In this document: positions 46,323 to 54,932 of the stretch, piece after piece
How positions within the stretch are numbered: position 1 is the stretch's first letter
How the letters are laid out: every line of letters starts with the position of its first letter
NCBI GenBank assembly: GCA_036005185.1
Contig: DASYQS010000051.1
Coordinates: 15,890-79,889 of the forward strand
Source of the DNA: VBAU01 sp036005185
Lineage (GTDB): Bacteria > Bacteroidota > Bacteroidia > Chitinophagales > Chitinophagaceae
Reading direction: 5' to 3'
Length of the DNA stretch: 64,000 nucleotides
Translations under genes and position numbers: made by a program
Notes under the pieces: model-generated
Databases searched by the model: none
What the model was told of the DNA's origin: nothing
Seen by the model: the letters and a program-made list of their open reading frames with translations, nothing else

Positions 46323-47402
46323 ATGTCTATTCATTTTCATAAGCTTGCCATAAAAGAAATTAGAAGAGAAACTCCAGAATGTGTTTCCGTGTTATTTGAA
46401 ATACCTAAAGAAATAAAAAAAGATTTTGCATTCAAACAAGGACAAAGCCTTACCATGCGGACCTTTTTGAATAGTGAAGAAGTGCGAAGAACTTATTCTA
46501 TCTGTGGTTCGCCGTTAGATGAAGAATGGAGAGTGGCTATTAAAAAACAAGAAGGTGGTTTGTTTTCCAGCTTCGCAAATGAACAATTAAAAAATGGTGA
46601 TGTGCTGGAAGTAATGCCGCCTGTAGGAAAATTTTACACTGAGCTAGACCCAACTAATAAAAAAAATTATGTGGCCTTTGCTGCGGGCAGTGGCATTACA
46701 CCAGTTATCTCTATTCTTAAAACAGTCTTGAGAACCGAATCCAAAAGTCAATTCACGTTGGTATATGGAAACCGGAATAAGAATTCTATCATTTTCAAAG
46801 AAGAATTAGAAGGATTAAAAGATAAGTTTATCGATCGTTTTAGAATCATACATATTTTAAGCCGTGAAAGAACTGATGCTCCGATCAATAGTGGCAGAAT
46901 TGATTTGGATAAATTAAATCATCTAAATAAGCTGATCAATTATAAAAGCATCGATGAATTCTTTATCTGCGGACCGGAAGAGATGATCTTTTGTGTGAAG
47001 GGTTTTTTAGAAAATATTGACATCGATAAAAGGAAAATTCATTTTGAATTATTTACTACACCTGGAGAGATTAAAGGTAAAAAGCACAAAATACAAGGTA
47101 CTAGGGAAGACGAGGGGCCAAAAAGCAAGATCAGTGTGAAGCTTGATGGAATAAGCTTTGATTTTAACCTCGGCTTTAATGCCGAGCCAATCTTAGATGC
47201 TGCTCTTAAACAAGGTGCTGATCTGCCATTTGCTTGTAAAGGAGGTGTATGCTGCACATGCAAAGCCAAACTCATTGAAGGCGAAGTGGACATGGAAGTT
47301 CATTGGGGACTGGAACATGAAGAAATTGAACAAGGTTATATTCTTACTTGCCAGTCACATCCGAAAACTGAAAGAGTGGTGGTGGATTTTGATATCAAAT
47401 AA
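46323..47402 (+). CDS. paaE: phenylacetyl-CoA epoxidase reductase subunit
   Basis: PaaE passes electrons from NAD(P)H through FAD and a 2Fe-2S cluster to the PaaA diiron oxygenase. The 359-residue protein (ATG 46323 preferred over TTG 46317) has an FAD-binding module (RRTYSICGSP), an NAD-binding module (AAGSGITPVISIL, FICGPEEMI), and a C-terminal plant-type ferredoxin with C-x4-C-x2-C (CKGGVCCTC) and a fourth Cys in LTCQSHP. It lies 6.5 kb upstream of paaABC, separated by sugar genes, and 12 bp before the NagB-like gene, so the two may share a transcript. Confidence 0.93.
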   Translation: MSIHFHKLAIKEIRRETPECVSVLFEIPKEIKKDFAFKQGQSLTMRTFLNSEEVRRTYSICGSPLDEEWRVAIKKQEGGLFSSFANEQLKNGDVLEVMPPVGKFYTELDPTNKKNYVAFAAGSGITPVISILKTVLRTESKSQFTLVYGNRNKNSIIFKEELEGLKDKFIDRFRIIHILSRERTDAPINSGRIDLDKLNHLNKLINYKSIDEFFICGPEEMIFCVKGFLENIDIDKRKIHFELFTTPGEIKGKKHKIQGTREDEGPKSKISVKLDGISFDFNLGFNAEPILDAALKQGADLPFACKGGVCCTCKAKLIEGEVDMEVHWGLEHEEIEQGYILTCQSHPKTERVVVDFDIK

Positions 47403-47414
47403 AAGCCCAGATAC

Positions 47415-48158
47415 ATGAAAGTTTTTGTGTCGGAATCGTACGAGACAATGTCAAAGCAAGCTGCGGGGGAAATTATAAGATTGACTCAATTGCACAAAAA
47501 CCCAGTTGTTTGCACTGCTTCCGGTGACACACCAACAGGTGTTTATAAAAAAATCATCAATATTATCAATAAAGAACATTTGAATATTTCCGATTGGATA
47601 TTTATCGGATTGGACGAATGGATAGGCATGAACGGAAATGATGAGGGAAGTTGTCGTTATTATTTAGATCAGCAATTGTTTCAACCACTACAGGTAGTCG
47701 ATGAAAAAATTTGTTTTTTTGATGGAAGAGCAAAAAATTTAGAAGCGGAATGCGAGCGGGTCGAAAATTTTATTTCTCAGCATGGAGGTATTGATATAGC
47801 AATACTAGGATTGGGAATGAACGGGCACATAGGAATGAATGAGCCTGGTACTTCAAAGTATGCACGTTCTCATGTTTCGGAGCTTGATGTTACAACACAG
47901 CAAGTGGGACAGAAATATTTTAAAAACCAGCAAACCCTTAGCCGAGGTATTACCTTAGGAACAGCTAGTTTGTTAGAAGCACGTCATATTATTCTGCTTG
48001 TCAGTGGAAATCACAAGGCTGGAATAGTACAGCAAATCATTGAAGGCGAAATTTCTGAACAATTGCCTGCAAGTTTACTACGCCTCCACCCTGAATTGAA
48101 AATATATTTGGATATGGACGCTGCTGCAAATATTATGAGACCTTTAAACGAGCCATAA
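47415..48158 (+). CDS. nagB: glucosamine-6-phosphate deaminase family protein
   Basis: A 247-residue NagB/6-phosphogluconolactonase-superfamily protein. The NagB-type motifs are present: TASGDTPTGVY (phosphate loop), FIGLDEWIGM with the catalytic Asp, and GMNGHIGMNEPG with the catalytic His. The last block favours deaminase over lactonase. It would convert an aminosugar 6-phosphate to the keto-sugar phosphate and ammonia. Its stop is followed after 2 bp by the ROK kinase gene, which could supply the phosphorylated substrate. Substrate (glucosamine or galactosamine) is not decided. Confidence 0.85.
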   Translation: MKVFVSESYETMSKQAAGEIIRLTQLHKNPVVCTASGDTPTGVYKKIINIINKEHLNISDWIFIGLDEWIGMNGNDEGSCRYYLDQQLFQPLQVVDEKICFFDGRAKNLEAECERVENFISQHGGIDIAILGLGMNGHIGMNEPGTSKYARSHVSELDVTTQQVGQKYFKNQQTLSRGITLGTASLLEARHIILLVSGNHKAGIVQQIIEGEISEQLPASLLRLHPELKIYLDMDAAANIMRPLNEP

Positions 48159-48160
48159 AC

Positions 48161-49015
48161 ATGGAAACAGTTATTGGCATTGATCTCGGAGGCACCCACA
48201 TACGTGGTGGATTGGTTACTGAAAATAATTTGCCAGCTATTTCAACAAAGCGAGCCAACTCCGATGGCTCTGTTAAGGAAGTTTTGCAGCAGTTATTTAT
48301 CCTCATAGATCAGTTGGTGAATGATTCAGTGAAAGCAATTGGAATAGGTGTTCCCGGGCTTGTGGATACTGATCAGGGAATCGTTTACGATGTAGTAAAT
48401 ATTCCTTCATGGAAAAAAGTCCCACTGAAGCAATTGACTCAAGATCGTTATCATTTACCGGTTGTGATTAATAATGATGCAAATTGTTTTGCCCTTGGTG
48501 AATATTATTTTGGGAAAGGACAAGGTTACGATTCAATGATAGGATTAACGATAGGTACGGGCCTTGGCAGCGGTATCATCATCAATAAAAAATTGTATGC
48601 CGGTAAAAACGGAGGCGCTGGAGAATTTGGAATGATCAATTACCTCGATAAATATTATGAATACTATACTAGCGGGCAATTTTTTCAAAATGTTTATCAA
48701 ACCGATGGTGAGATAGTTTTTAAACAGGCAGAGCAAGGAGATAAACAAGCCTTAAGGATGTATGAGGAAATGGGAACACATTTGGGAAACGCAATAAAAG
48801 CGGCTTTGTATGCATTGGATGTAGAGTTAATTATTTTAGGTGGTTCAGTACGACATGCTTATCCCTATTTTGAAAAGAAGATGTGGCAACAAATTAAAAC
48901 ATTTGCCTTTCAAAAGGCAGTGGAAAATTTGAAAATAGAAATTTCTGAATTAGAAAATAGCGGCATCTTGGGGGCTGCTGCGTTGTATTATCAGAACCAT
49001 GATTTTCAGGATTAA
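48161..49015 (+). CDS. ROK family sugar kinase without the zinc-binding motif
   Basis: A 284-residue ROK kinase with ATP-binding IGIDLGGTHIRGG and catalytic Asp105 in NNDANCFALGE. The usual ROK zinc site (His then C-x-C-G-x2-G-C) is absent: the segment reads GAGEFGMINYLDKYYEYY. Zinc-free ROK kinases are known. The last residues (NHDFQD and stop) are encoded by the left arm of a repeat element remnant (48994-49084), so the native C terminus was probably different. It sits 2 bp after the NagB-like gene. The likely substrates are glucosamine, N-acetylhexosamine or glucose. Confidence 0.88.
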   Translation: METVIGIDLGGTHIRGGLVTENNLPAISTKRANSDGSVKEVLQQLFILIDQLVNDSVKAIGIGVPGLVDTDQGIVYDVVNIPSWKKVPLKQLTQDRYHLPVVINNDANCFALGEYYFGKGQGYDSMIGLTIGTGLGSGIIINKKLYAGKNGGAGEFGMINYLDKYYEYYTSGQFFQNVYQTDGEIVFKQAEQGDKQALRMYEEMGTHLGNAIKAALYALDVELIILGGSVRHAYPYFEKKMWQQIKTFAFQKAVENLKIEISELENSGILGAAALYYQNHDFQD

Positions 49016-49084
49016 AAAACGGATTATGAGGAAATAAAAAAAATATTTCCGCTCAATCCATCCCAATCATATAAATCCCGGTTC
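48994..49084. repeat. gene-less derivative of the GxxExxY inverted-repeat element
   Basis: The left arm begins GAACCATGATTTTCA at 48994 and is followed by ATGAGGAAAT. Both sequences recur in the same order at the left end of the GxxExxY element (58268 onward). The right arm ends ATAAATCCCGGTTC at 49084 and is its imperfect complement (about 16 of the first 20 positions). The element lies between two convergent genes and overlaps the ROK stop codon. The whole can fold as a long stem of about 90 nt. Confidence 0.75.
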
Positions 49085-50892
49085 TATTCATACTCTCGGT
49101 AAGCGCCAAATCTGGCCAAGCGATCTTCCCCTAGTTCTTTTGGAATAGGATAACAAGACAGGTTCAATTTCTCGCAGATCTGCGTCCACAAATTTGTACG
49201 TGTGTACGTTTGATGTACTTTCTGAAATGGGGTGGATAAAAGCAAGTCTTTAGCTTTCTGAAATTCATTCTTGTCAATCAGCAGTTGAACCCTTCTTTCA
49301 ATAACCCATTCATCTTTTAATGCATCACATTTTGACAACCATCCTTCCCTTTCAAAAATAGTTTGTGTTCCCAGATTACGTAACACTTTATCCCGTTCAA
49401 CTACTATTTGCGGATGCAATTGCAACCATTTTTCCTCAATCGCTTCAAAAGCTTTTTTTGCACCCTCCATATCTCCTTTTGTTTTTAGCAATCTCGCAAG
49501 CAGTGCTTTGGCAACTCCAGTTTTTGTTGATGAAAGAATTTTTATTGCGTCATCTGATTTCCCCCTTCCTGCAAGCCAAGAACCATAATAGAATTTCCAG
49601 AGATCGGCTTTTTCCCCATTGGTATTATTGATTGCCCATTTAAAACAGGCGTCAAGGTTTTCCATACCTGAAGGAGGCCAAAGATTTTGATCAACTGGTG
49701 GAGGCTCCGGCAATTTGCTTTTTGTTTGATAAGCATTGAACAATTCTTTCCACATTTTCACTTCTCTCGTTCTGGCCCATTGAAATAAAGGGATTGCATG
49801 AGTAGGTCTTAAATGGGCGGACGGAACTTTTAAAGAATAAATATCCAGCTCTTTATCACTGGGAATCCAATATTCAACATGCCACCTAGTTTGCTTGGGT
49901 TGCAATTCAAGCTTTATCGACTGATCACCAATTGGCCCTCCTTGTATCTCAATATAAGTTTGATGCTTGGCTGTACTGAGCGTTGACCATGCACTATCAT
50001 CACCAACACCATAGCTCCACAATTTAACACCGGAAGCAATTTTTTCATCAGCGATATGATACAAGCCGCTTCCGAAAGAGGGTGTGTAAGCGCCAAACGC
50101 ATTTACATCCTTGGTCTTCCAAAAATAGCCTGTCATTTCCTTTATATCGCTTTCGGTTTTTGGGCCTTGGTTTTTCCAATCGATAGTATCCAATTTAGAG
50201 GAATGTGACAACACGGTTCCATTAGGGAAATCATATTTTGTATCAGGCGCCGAAGGTAATGCAGCATTGGACCATGACATCCAAGGATAAGCCTCATTTC
50301 CCGGGTTATAAAAAATTACTCGTTGAGTAAGAAAATTATCATCGCTGCCCAATGAATATTCAACCGACCATTGCATACCGAACCGCAACTCTCTTTCACC
50401 ACAGGTAACATATATACGGTCTGTTGTTTTTTCGATTTTATAAAGAACCGCTTCATTTTGAGTAGGCGAATGTGAAATAGGAAAACTTACTTCAATGCCT
50501 CCCGCTACAAAATAAAACCTCGGTAAAATTCTTGTGTAGCGAATTACGTCCGGAACGTATAACACTTCCTTTCCGGAGGATTTATGGATCATTGAAAAAA
50601 CCTTACCTCCCAGATCAGGGCAGATAGTGATCGTCAGATGATCATTCTCTAATACAATAAAATGATATTTTTTTGGAACAGGTCTGTTTGAAGTTTCAGC
50701 GAAACTCACATAAGGATATACACCGTTCGGGTCGAAAGCGGTTGGCACAGGACCTGCGGGCACCAATTCATGTGTTAAAATGTACCCATCATATTCAATG
50801 CAGACAATTTTATTAGAGGTTTTCTGACAAAAGCATTCAGATACAAAAAAGCTCAAGATAAATAATAATGAAATGGTGTTTTTGATAATCAT
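49084..50892 (-). CDS. secreted DUF5107 protein with TPR-like C terminus
   Basis: A 602-residue exported protein (signal peptide 1-22, ending SECFC). The N-terminal part fits DUF5107, a galactose-mutarotase-like beta-sandwich domain (NDHLTITICPDLGGKVFSM, FYFVAGGIEVSFPISHSPTQ, WNAAL-like WSNAALPSAP). The C-terminal 180 residues are helical with TPR features (LLARLLKTKGDMEGAKKAFEAIEEKW). DUF5107 proteins accompany glycoside hydrolases in Bacteroidota, and catalysis is unproven. It lies 3 bp after the DUF4091 gene and forms an operon with it. Confidence 0.82.
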   Translation of the reverse strand: MIIKNTISLLFILSFFVSECFCQKTSNKIVCIEYDGYILTHELVPAGPVPTAFDPNGVYPYVSFAETSNRPVPKKYHFIVLENDHLTITICPDLGGKVFSMIHKSSGKEVLYVPDVIRYTRILPRFYFVAGGIEVSFPISHSPTQNEAVLYKIEKTTDRIYVTCGERELRFGMQWSVEYSLGSDDNFLTQRVIFYNPGNEAYPWMSWSNAALPSAPDTKYDFPNGTVLSHSSKLDTIDWKNQGPKTESDIKEMTGYFWKTKDVNAFGAYTPSFGSGLYHIADEKIASGVKLWSYGVGDDSAWSTLSTAKHQTYIEIQGGPIGDQSIKLELQPKQTRWHVEYWIPSDKELDIYSLKVPSAHLRPTHAIPLFQWARTREVKMWKELFNAYQTKSKLPEPPPVDQNLWPPSGMENLDACFKWAINNTNGEKADLWKFYYGSWLAGRGKSDDAIKILSSTKTGVAKALLARLLKTKGDMEGAKKAFEAIEEKWLQLHPQIVVERDKVLRNLGTQTIFEREGWLSKCDALKDEWVIERRVQLLIDKNEFQKAKDLLLSTPFQKVHQTYTRTNLWTQICEKLNLSCYPIPKELGEDRLARFGAYREYE

Positions 50893-50895
50893 AAT

Positions 50896-52725
50896 CTACT
50901 TGCTGCTCAATTTATCACTTAATTCCTCAAGCAATTTTTTTCCTTTATCAACATCTCCTTTTATCTTTTCTCTTTCGAAGTTTTTTTCATTATTAAATAC
51001 CTGCATATGCCGGTAAAGTTGCTGTACCAATTGCGCAACCTCACCACTTGAGGACGTTTGTGCCTTATGCTCTAGTATCCTGATTTTTTCATAATCAACT
51101 ATCCCCTCTCTTAGCTTTTCAAAACGGATACTACTATTGGCACCTGGATACATAAGAAAACAATCACCCGCAGCCCATGAACCAAAACGCGCATCCCTCA
51201 GTGGATCGGCTGGCCAAGCATCGTATGCCCATCTCAAAAAACCATCGTAATGGTGTGCAAATGTGTACCAACCCAGCCACCTGCCCTCAATAGGAGGAGA
51301 AAATACAAACGTATTTGGCTTTGGCGGTGTACAGCATATATAAAATGTTGAAGTGTGGAATTGTGAAGATCGTTTTTTTACTTCTTCAACGCCAGGTTCT
51401 TTTCCAAACACTGCAGAATAATCATTGAGCAACGTATCAAGTTCTTTATGCCAGTCACCGGCATAAGTAATACACCATTTATTAGAATGTGCTTTAATCA
51501 CTTTAATGGCAGATAATGTTTGTTCCATTGCGTTTTCATTAACGCCGAGATAAGTTTTATTGAACCATCCTTTTTTTTCGAGATGGGTTCTTAAGTCCGT
51601 AAGAAAAACATTCCAATTTCTGCGAAAGGTATCAGATGTTGGCTGCCATCTTTCGTAGATATAGTTACCTGTTTTTTCATCAAGATAACGAAACCGTTCC
51701 CCCCATGGAATAGGCGTATAAATGGTAATGGCCTTATCAATTCCGAGACTCATTGCCAGTTCTACATACTGGTCAAAAATATTGTAATCAAACTTCCATG
51801 AGCCATTTTTTTGTTTTATCCATTCAATCATTCCTCCTTCAATGCTGTATTCATTATCACCCCATGGTGAATGCACGCCATACGTGGTAATGAATGTACC
51901 TCCCGCATCAGCATATAATTGCAAATGTTTTTTTAGCAATGCCTTGTGTTCATCACCCCAGGGTTTTACATGATAATACTCTGCAATCACCCAAGGATTT
52001 TGCCATAGGTCCAGCCTGAATTTCCAATCATGAGGTTTGGGTAATAGCTGGTTTTGTACTTTGATCTTTACATTTAAATCAGCACGACCGTTTTCGGTAT
52101 AAATTTCAACAACACCACTATAAATTCCAGGTTCAGCATCTGCAGGGATATTGACAGATAGCCAAACAGGTCTTACAGTTTTCCCCGGCAGATCAAAGCG
52201 ATCAGTCCCTGTAGTTATTGGAGCAAAACGATCAGGCAATAAGTAAACCTTGTCAATTGGTCCTCCGCCACAACTCGCATCTTTTGCATCATAAGGATAG
52301 TTGGACAATACATAACAAACTTTATTGAGCTGAATATTTTTTTTGTTCAATATTTTTCCTTTCTCATTCTTTAAATCATTTAATCTAAAATGAATCTGGT
52401 TAATTGTATCAGAAGACCAAACGAGGATTTGTGCATTTAACCTTTCTCCCTTCCATGCCATTTCAGACCATGATAATGTTTCAGTATTCAGTTCCGGCAC
52501 TTCTGTTCTGAAATACAATTCATCTGTAGAAGCAAATGAAACATGCAATCCCCTTTTTTGCTTATTCCAAGCAGCAATATTCAGTGTTGTATCGTAAGCA
52601 TATTCTTCCTGATAATGATAGCTAGTTTTGGGCACTTTTGAAAAATCAACATGGCCTTTGTAAACTTGTCCTAGAGCGATCGCAGAAAACAAATAAGTTA
52701 AGCAGTACGCTAACGGCGCCTTCAT
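50896..52725 (-). CDS. GH123/DUF4091-like glycoside hydrolase, exported
   Basis: The start chosen is ATG 52725 (609 residues; MKAPLAYCLTYLFSAIALG is the signal peptide). An N-terminal beta-sandwich (about 20-225) precedes a TIM-barrel-like region (PHDWKFRLDLWQNPW, GTFITTYGVHSPWGD) of the DUF4091/GH123 type. GH123 enzymes are beta-N-acetylgalactosaminidases with an adjacent Asp-Glu pair. Here the equivalent-looking site reads YLGVNENAMEQ, so the first acid would be Asn. The substrate or mechanism may therefore differ. With ROK, NagB-like and NahK-like genes nearby, an N-acetylhexosamine glycan is a reasonable guess. Confidence 0.75.
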   Translation of the reverse strand: MKAPLAYCLTYLFSAIALGQVYKGHVDFSKVPKTSYHYQEEYAYDTTLNIAAWNKQKRGLHVSFASTDELYFRTEVPELNTETLSWSEMAWKGERLNAQILVWSSDTINQIHFRLNDLKNEKGKILNKKNIQLNKVCYVLSNYPYDAKDASCGGGPIDKVYLLPDRFAPITTGTDRFDLPGKTVRPVWLSVNIPADAEPGIYSGVVEIYTENGRADLNVKIKVQNQLLPKPHDWKFRLDLWQNPWVIAEYYHVKPWGDEHKALLKKHLQLYADAGGTFITTYGVHSPWGDNEYSIEGGMIEWIKQKNGSWKFDYNIFDQYVELAMSLGIDKAITIYTPIPWGERFRYLDEKTGNYIYERWQPTSDTFRRNWNVFLTDLRTHLEKKGWFNKTYLGVNENAMEQTLSAIKVIKAHSNKWCITYAGDWHKELDTLLNDYSAVFGKEPGVEEVKKRSSQFHTSTFYICCTPPKPNTFVFSPPIEGRWLGWYTFAHHYDGFLRWAYDAWPADPLRDARFGSWAAGDCFLMYPGANSSIRFEKLREGIVDYEKIRILEHKAQTSSSGEVAQLVQQLYRHMQVFNNEKNFEREKIKGDVDKGKKLLEELSDKLSSK

Positions 52726-52881
52726 GCTTTTTCTAAGCCGGCATATGTAAATTATCATAATCATCGGCCGTAAAATAATTGATCTTTTCCAAACAAATAA
52801 GTTATAGTTATCACCTGCAAACGTTTGTCATATTGTTACGATGTTTATTTATATTGTTCCCGTTTAAAGCATTTTACCTAT

Positions 52882-53946
52882 ATGCTCAAAAAAATTTTAG
52901 CATCGTACGGAATATCTCCTGCAGCGATTATTCAACCTCATGGAGGCGGGCTGATCCATAGCACCTGGAAGGTTAGCGATCAATCTAATGATTACATATT
53001 GCAAAAGATCAATCATGAAGTATTTAAGCAACCAGAATACATAGCAAGCAATATTGAAGCTATTTCTTCATGGCTTAAAAAAAATCATCCGGAATACTTT
53101 TTTGTCACTCCCATTGAAACAAAAAATAATGGAAGCTTATTGCAAGTTCCTCGTGAAGGCTATTTTCGGCTTTTTCCGTTTGTAAAAAATTCTCTTACTT
53201 ACGATATAGCTCAAACTCCGCAACAAGCTTTTGAAGCAGCCAGGCAGTTTGGTTTATTCACCAGCATACTTAAGGATTTTCCCGTGGAAAATTTAAAAAT
53301 GACTCTGCCTGATTTTCATAATCTAACCTACAGGTACGATCAGTTTGAAAACGCTATTCAACATGGCAATCCTTCAAGAATCGAGGAAACAAAAAAAACA
53401 ATAAACTTTCTCTGTTCGCATCATCATATTGTTTCAACTTATCAACAGATCATTTCAAACAAAGAATTCAAAATACGCGTTACCCATCATGATACCAAGA
53501 TCAGTAATGTGCTGTTTGATAAAAACGGAAAAGGAATTTGTGTTATTGACCTTGATACGGTGATGCCTGGTTATTTCATCAGCGATGTGGGTGATATGAT
53601 GCGCACCTATCTTTCACCGGTTAGTGAGGAGGAAAAAGACTTTCATAAGATCTCGATCAGGGATAATTTCTTCCATGCCATAGCCCGTGGCTATTTGCAA
53701 GAGATGGCCACAGAACTTAGTTTTACAGAACTTCAGCATTTTGTTTATGCCGGGATGTTTATGATATACATGCAAGCCCTGCGGTTTCTTACCGATTATC
53801 TAAATAATGATATTTACTATGGTTCCTTGTATGAAGGACATAATTATACAAGAGCAAAAAACCAAGTCGTTTTGCTGGAACGATTGATTGAAAAAAAAGA
53901 TAAACTCAGTGAAATGGTGATGCTCGTCAACCCGAACAGTCATTAG
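52882..53946 (+). CDS. phosphotransferase family kinase, NahK-like
   Basis: The start chosen is ATG 52882 (354 residues); TTG 52825 lies in frame upstream. The aminoglycoside-phosphotransferase fold is evident: HGGGLIHSTWKV with YILQKINHEVFKQP, the Brenner motif HHDTKISNVLF, and the metal-binding VIDLDTVMPGYFISDVGD. The combination resembles N-acetylhexosamine 1-kinase (NahK), which makes GlcNAc/GalNAc 1-phosphate. It is divergent from the DUF4091 gene and lies 32 bp before paaA. The distance suggests possible read-through into the paa operon, but a -7 box for paaA is present. Confidence 0.82.
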   Translation: MLKKILASYGISPAAIIQPHGGGLIHSTWKVSDQSNDYILQKINHEVFKQPEYIASNIEAISSWLKKNHPEYFFVTPIETKNNGSLLQVPREGYFRLFPFVKNSLTYDIAQTPQQAFEAARQFGLFTSILKDFPVENLKMTLPDFHNLTYRYDQFENAIQHGNPSRIEETKKTINFLCSHHHIVSTYQQIISNKEFKIRVTHHDTKISNVLFDKNGKGICVIDLDTVMPGYFISDVGDMMRTYLSPVSEEEKDFHKISIRDNFFHAIARGYLQEMATELSFTELQHFVYAGMFMIYMQALRFLTDYLNNDIYYGSLYEGHNYTRAKNQVVLLERLIEKKDKLSEMVMLVNPNSH

Positions 53947-53952
53947 TTTTAT

Positions 53953-53960
53953 TAAATTTG
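53953..53960 (+). promoter_or_regulatory. candidate -7 box for paaA
   Basis: TAAATTTG fits TAnnTTTG, 18 bp before the paaA ATG. No clear TTTG at -33. It would place the transcription start inside the short gap after the NahK-like gene. Confidence 0.45.
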
Positions 53961-53978
53961 CATTCTTAATAATCAACT

Positions 53979-54920
53979 ATGTCTGTTCAGGAGTTAGAAA
54001 AAATTTTCCAGGACAAAATAGATGAGGAGATCAAAATCGAGCCAAGAGATTGGATGCCGGAAAAATACCGGCAAAATCTCATTCGCCAGATCAGCCAGCA
54101 TGCACATAGCGAAATTGTGGGTATGTTGCCTGAAGGAAATTGGATCACTCGAGCTCCATCATTAAAGCGTAAAGCCATTCTTCTTGCTAAAGTGCAGGAT
54201 GAGGCCGGTCATGGCTTGTATTTATATTCTGCTACAGAAACTTTAGGGGTAACAAGGGAACGAACGATCAATGACCTGCATAGCGGCAAAGCAAAATATT
54301 CTTCCATTTTTAATTATCCAACACTTACTTGGGCCGACATTGGTGCCATTGGCTGGTTAGTAGATGGCGCAGCTATATTAAATCAGGTCATGTTGACAAG
54401 AACATCGTATGGACCCTATGCCAGAGCGATGGTAAGAATTTGTAAAGAGGAAAGTTTTCATCAACGACAGGGATTTGAAATTTTGCTTGTTCTTTCCAAG
54501 GGAACAAAGGAACAAAAGCAAATGTGCCAGGACGCTATCAATCGCTGGTGGTGGCCAAGCATGATGATGTTTGGTCCGCATGATAGTGAGTCAACGCATT
54601 CAGATCAAAGTATGAAGTGGAAGATCAAAAGAAAAAGCAATGATGAGCTAAGGCAAAATTTTGTAGATATGATAGCTGAGCAGGTAAAAGTTTTAGGAAT
54701 GACGCTGCCCGATCCCCAATTAAAATGGAATGAAGAAAAAAGACATTATGACTTTGGTGAGATCAATTGGGAAGAATTTTGGAATGTAGTAAAAGGAAAT
54801 GGGCCATGCAATAAACAGCGTCTTGAGGCCAGAAGAAAAGCTTGGGAGGAAGGCAAATGGATAAGAGATGCGGCTGCGGCTTACGCAGAAAAGAGGAAAC
54901 TGAGGTCACAAGCGGCTTAG
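53979..54920 (+). CDS. paaA: phenylacetyl-CoA epoxidase catalytic subunit
   Basis: PaaA carries the diiron centre that inserts oxygen into the aromatic ring of phenylacetyl-CoA to make the 1,2-epoxide. The 313-residue protein has ferritin-like helices with metal ligands in SEIVGMLPEG, VQDEAGHGLYLYSA (E-x2-H) and CKEESFHQRQG (E-x2-H). The length is standard. It opens the paaA-I run. The next epoxidase gene, paaB, comes only after a four-helix-bundle gene has been inserted. Confidence 0.96.
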   Translation: MSVQELEKIFQDKIDEEIKIEPRDWMPEKYRQNLIRQISQHAHSEIVGMLPEGNWITRAPSLKRKAILLAKVQDEAGHGLYLYSATETLGVTRERTINDLHSGKAKYSSIFNYPTLTWADIGAIGWLVDGAAILNQVMLTRTSYGPYARAMVRICKEESFHQRQGFEILLVLSKGTKEQKQMCQDAINRWWWPSMMMFGPHDSESTHSDQSMKWKIKRKSNDELRQNFVDMIAEQVKVLGMTLPDPQLKWNEEKRHYDFGEINWEEFWNVVKGNGPCNKQRLEARRKAWEEGKWIRDAAAAYAEKRKLRSQAA

Positions 54921-54932
54921 ATTATTATTATT

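Noticed and set aside
47415..48158. 6-phosphogluconolactonase
   Set aside because: The GMNGHIGMNEPG and GLDEWIGM blocks are those of glucosamine-6-phosphate deaminase, and the ROK neighbour fits it.
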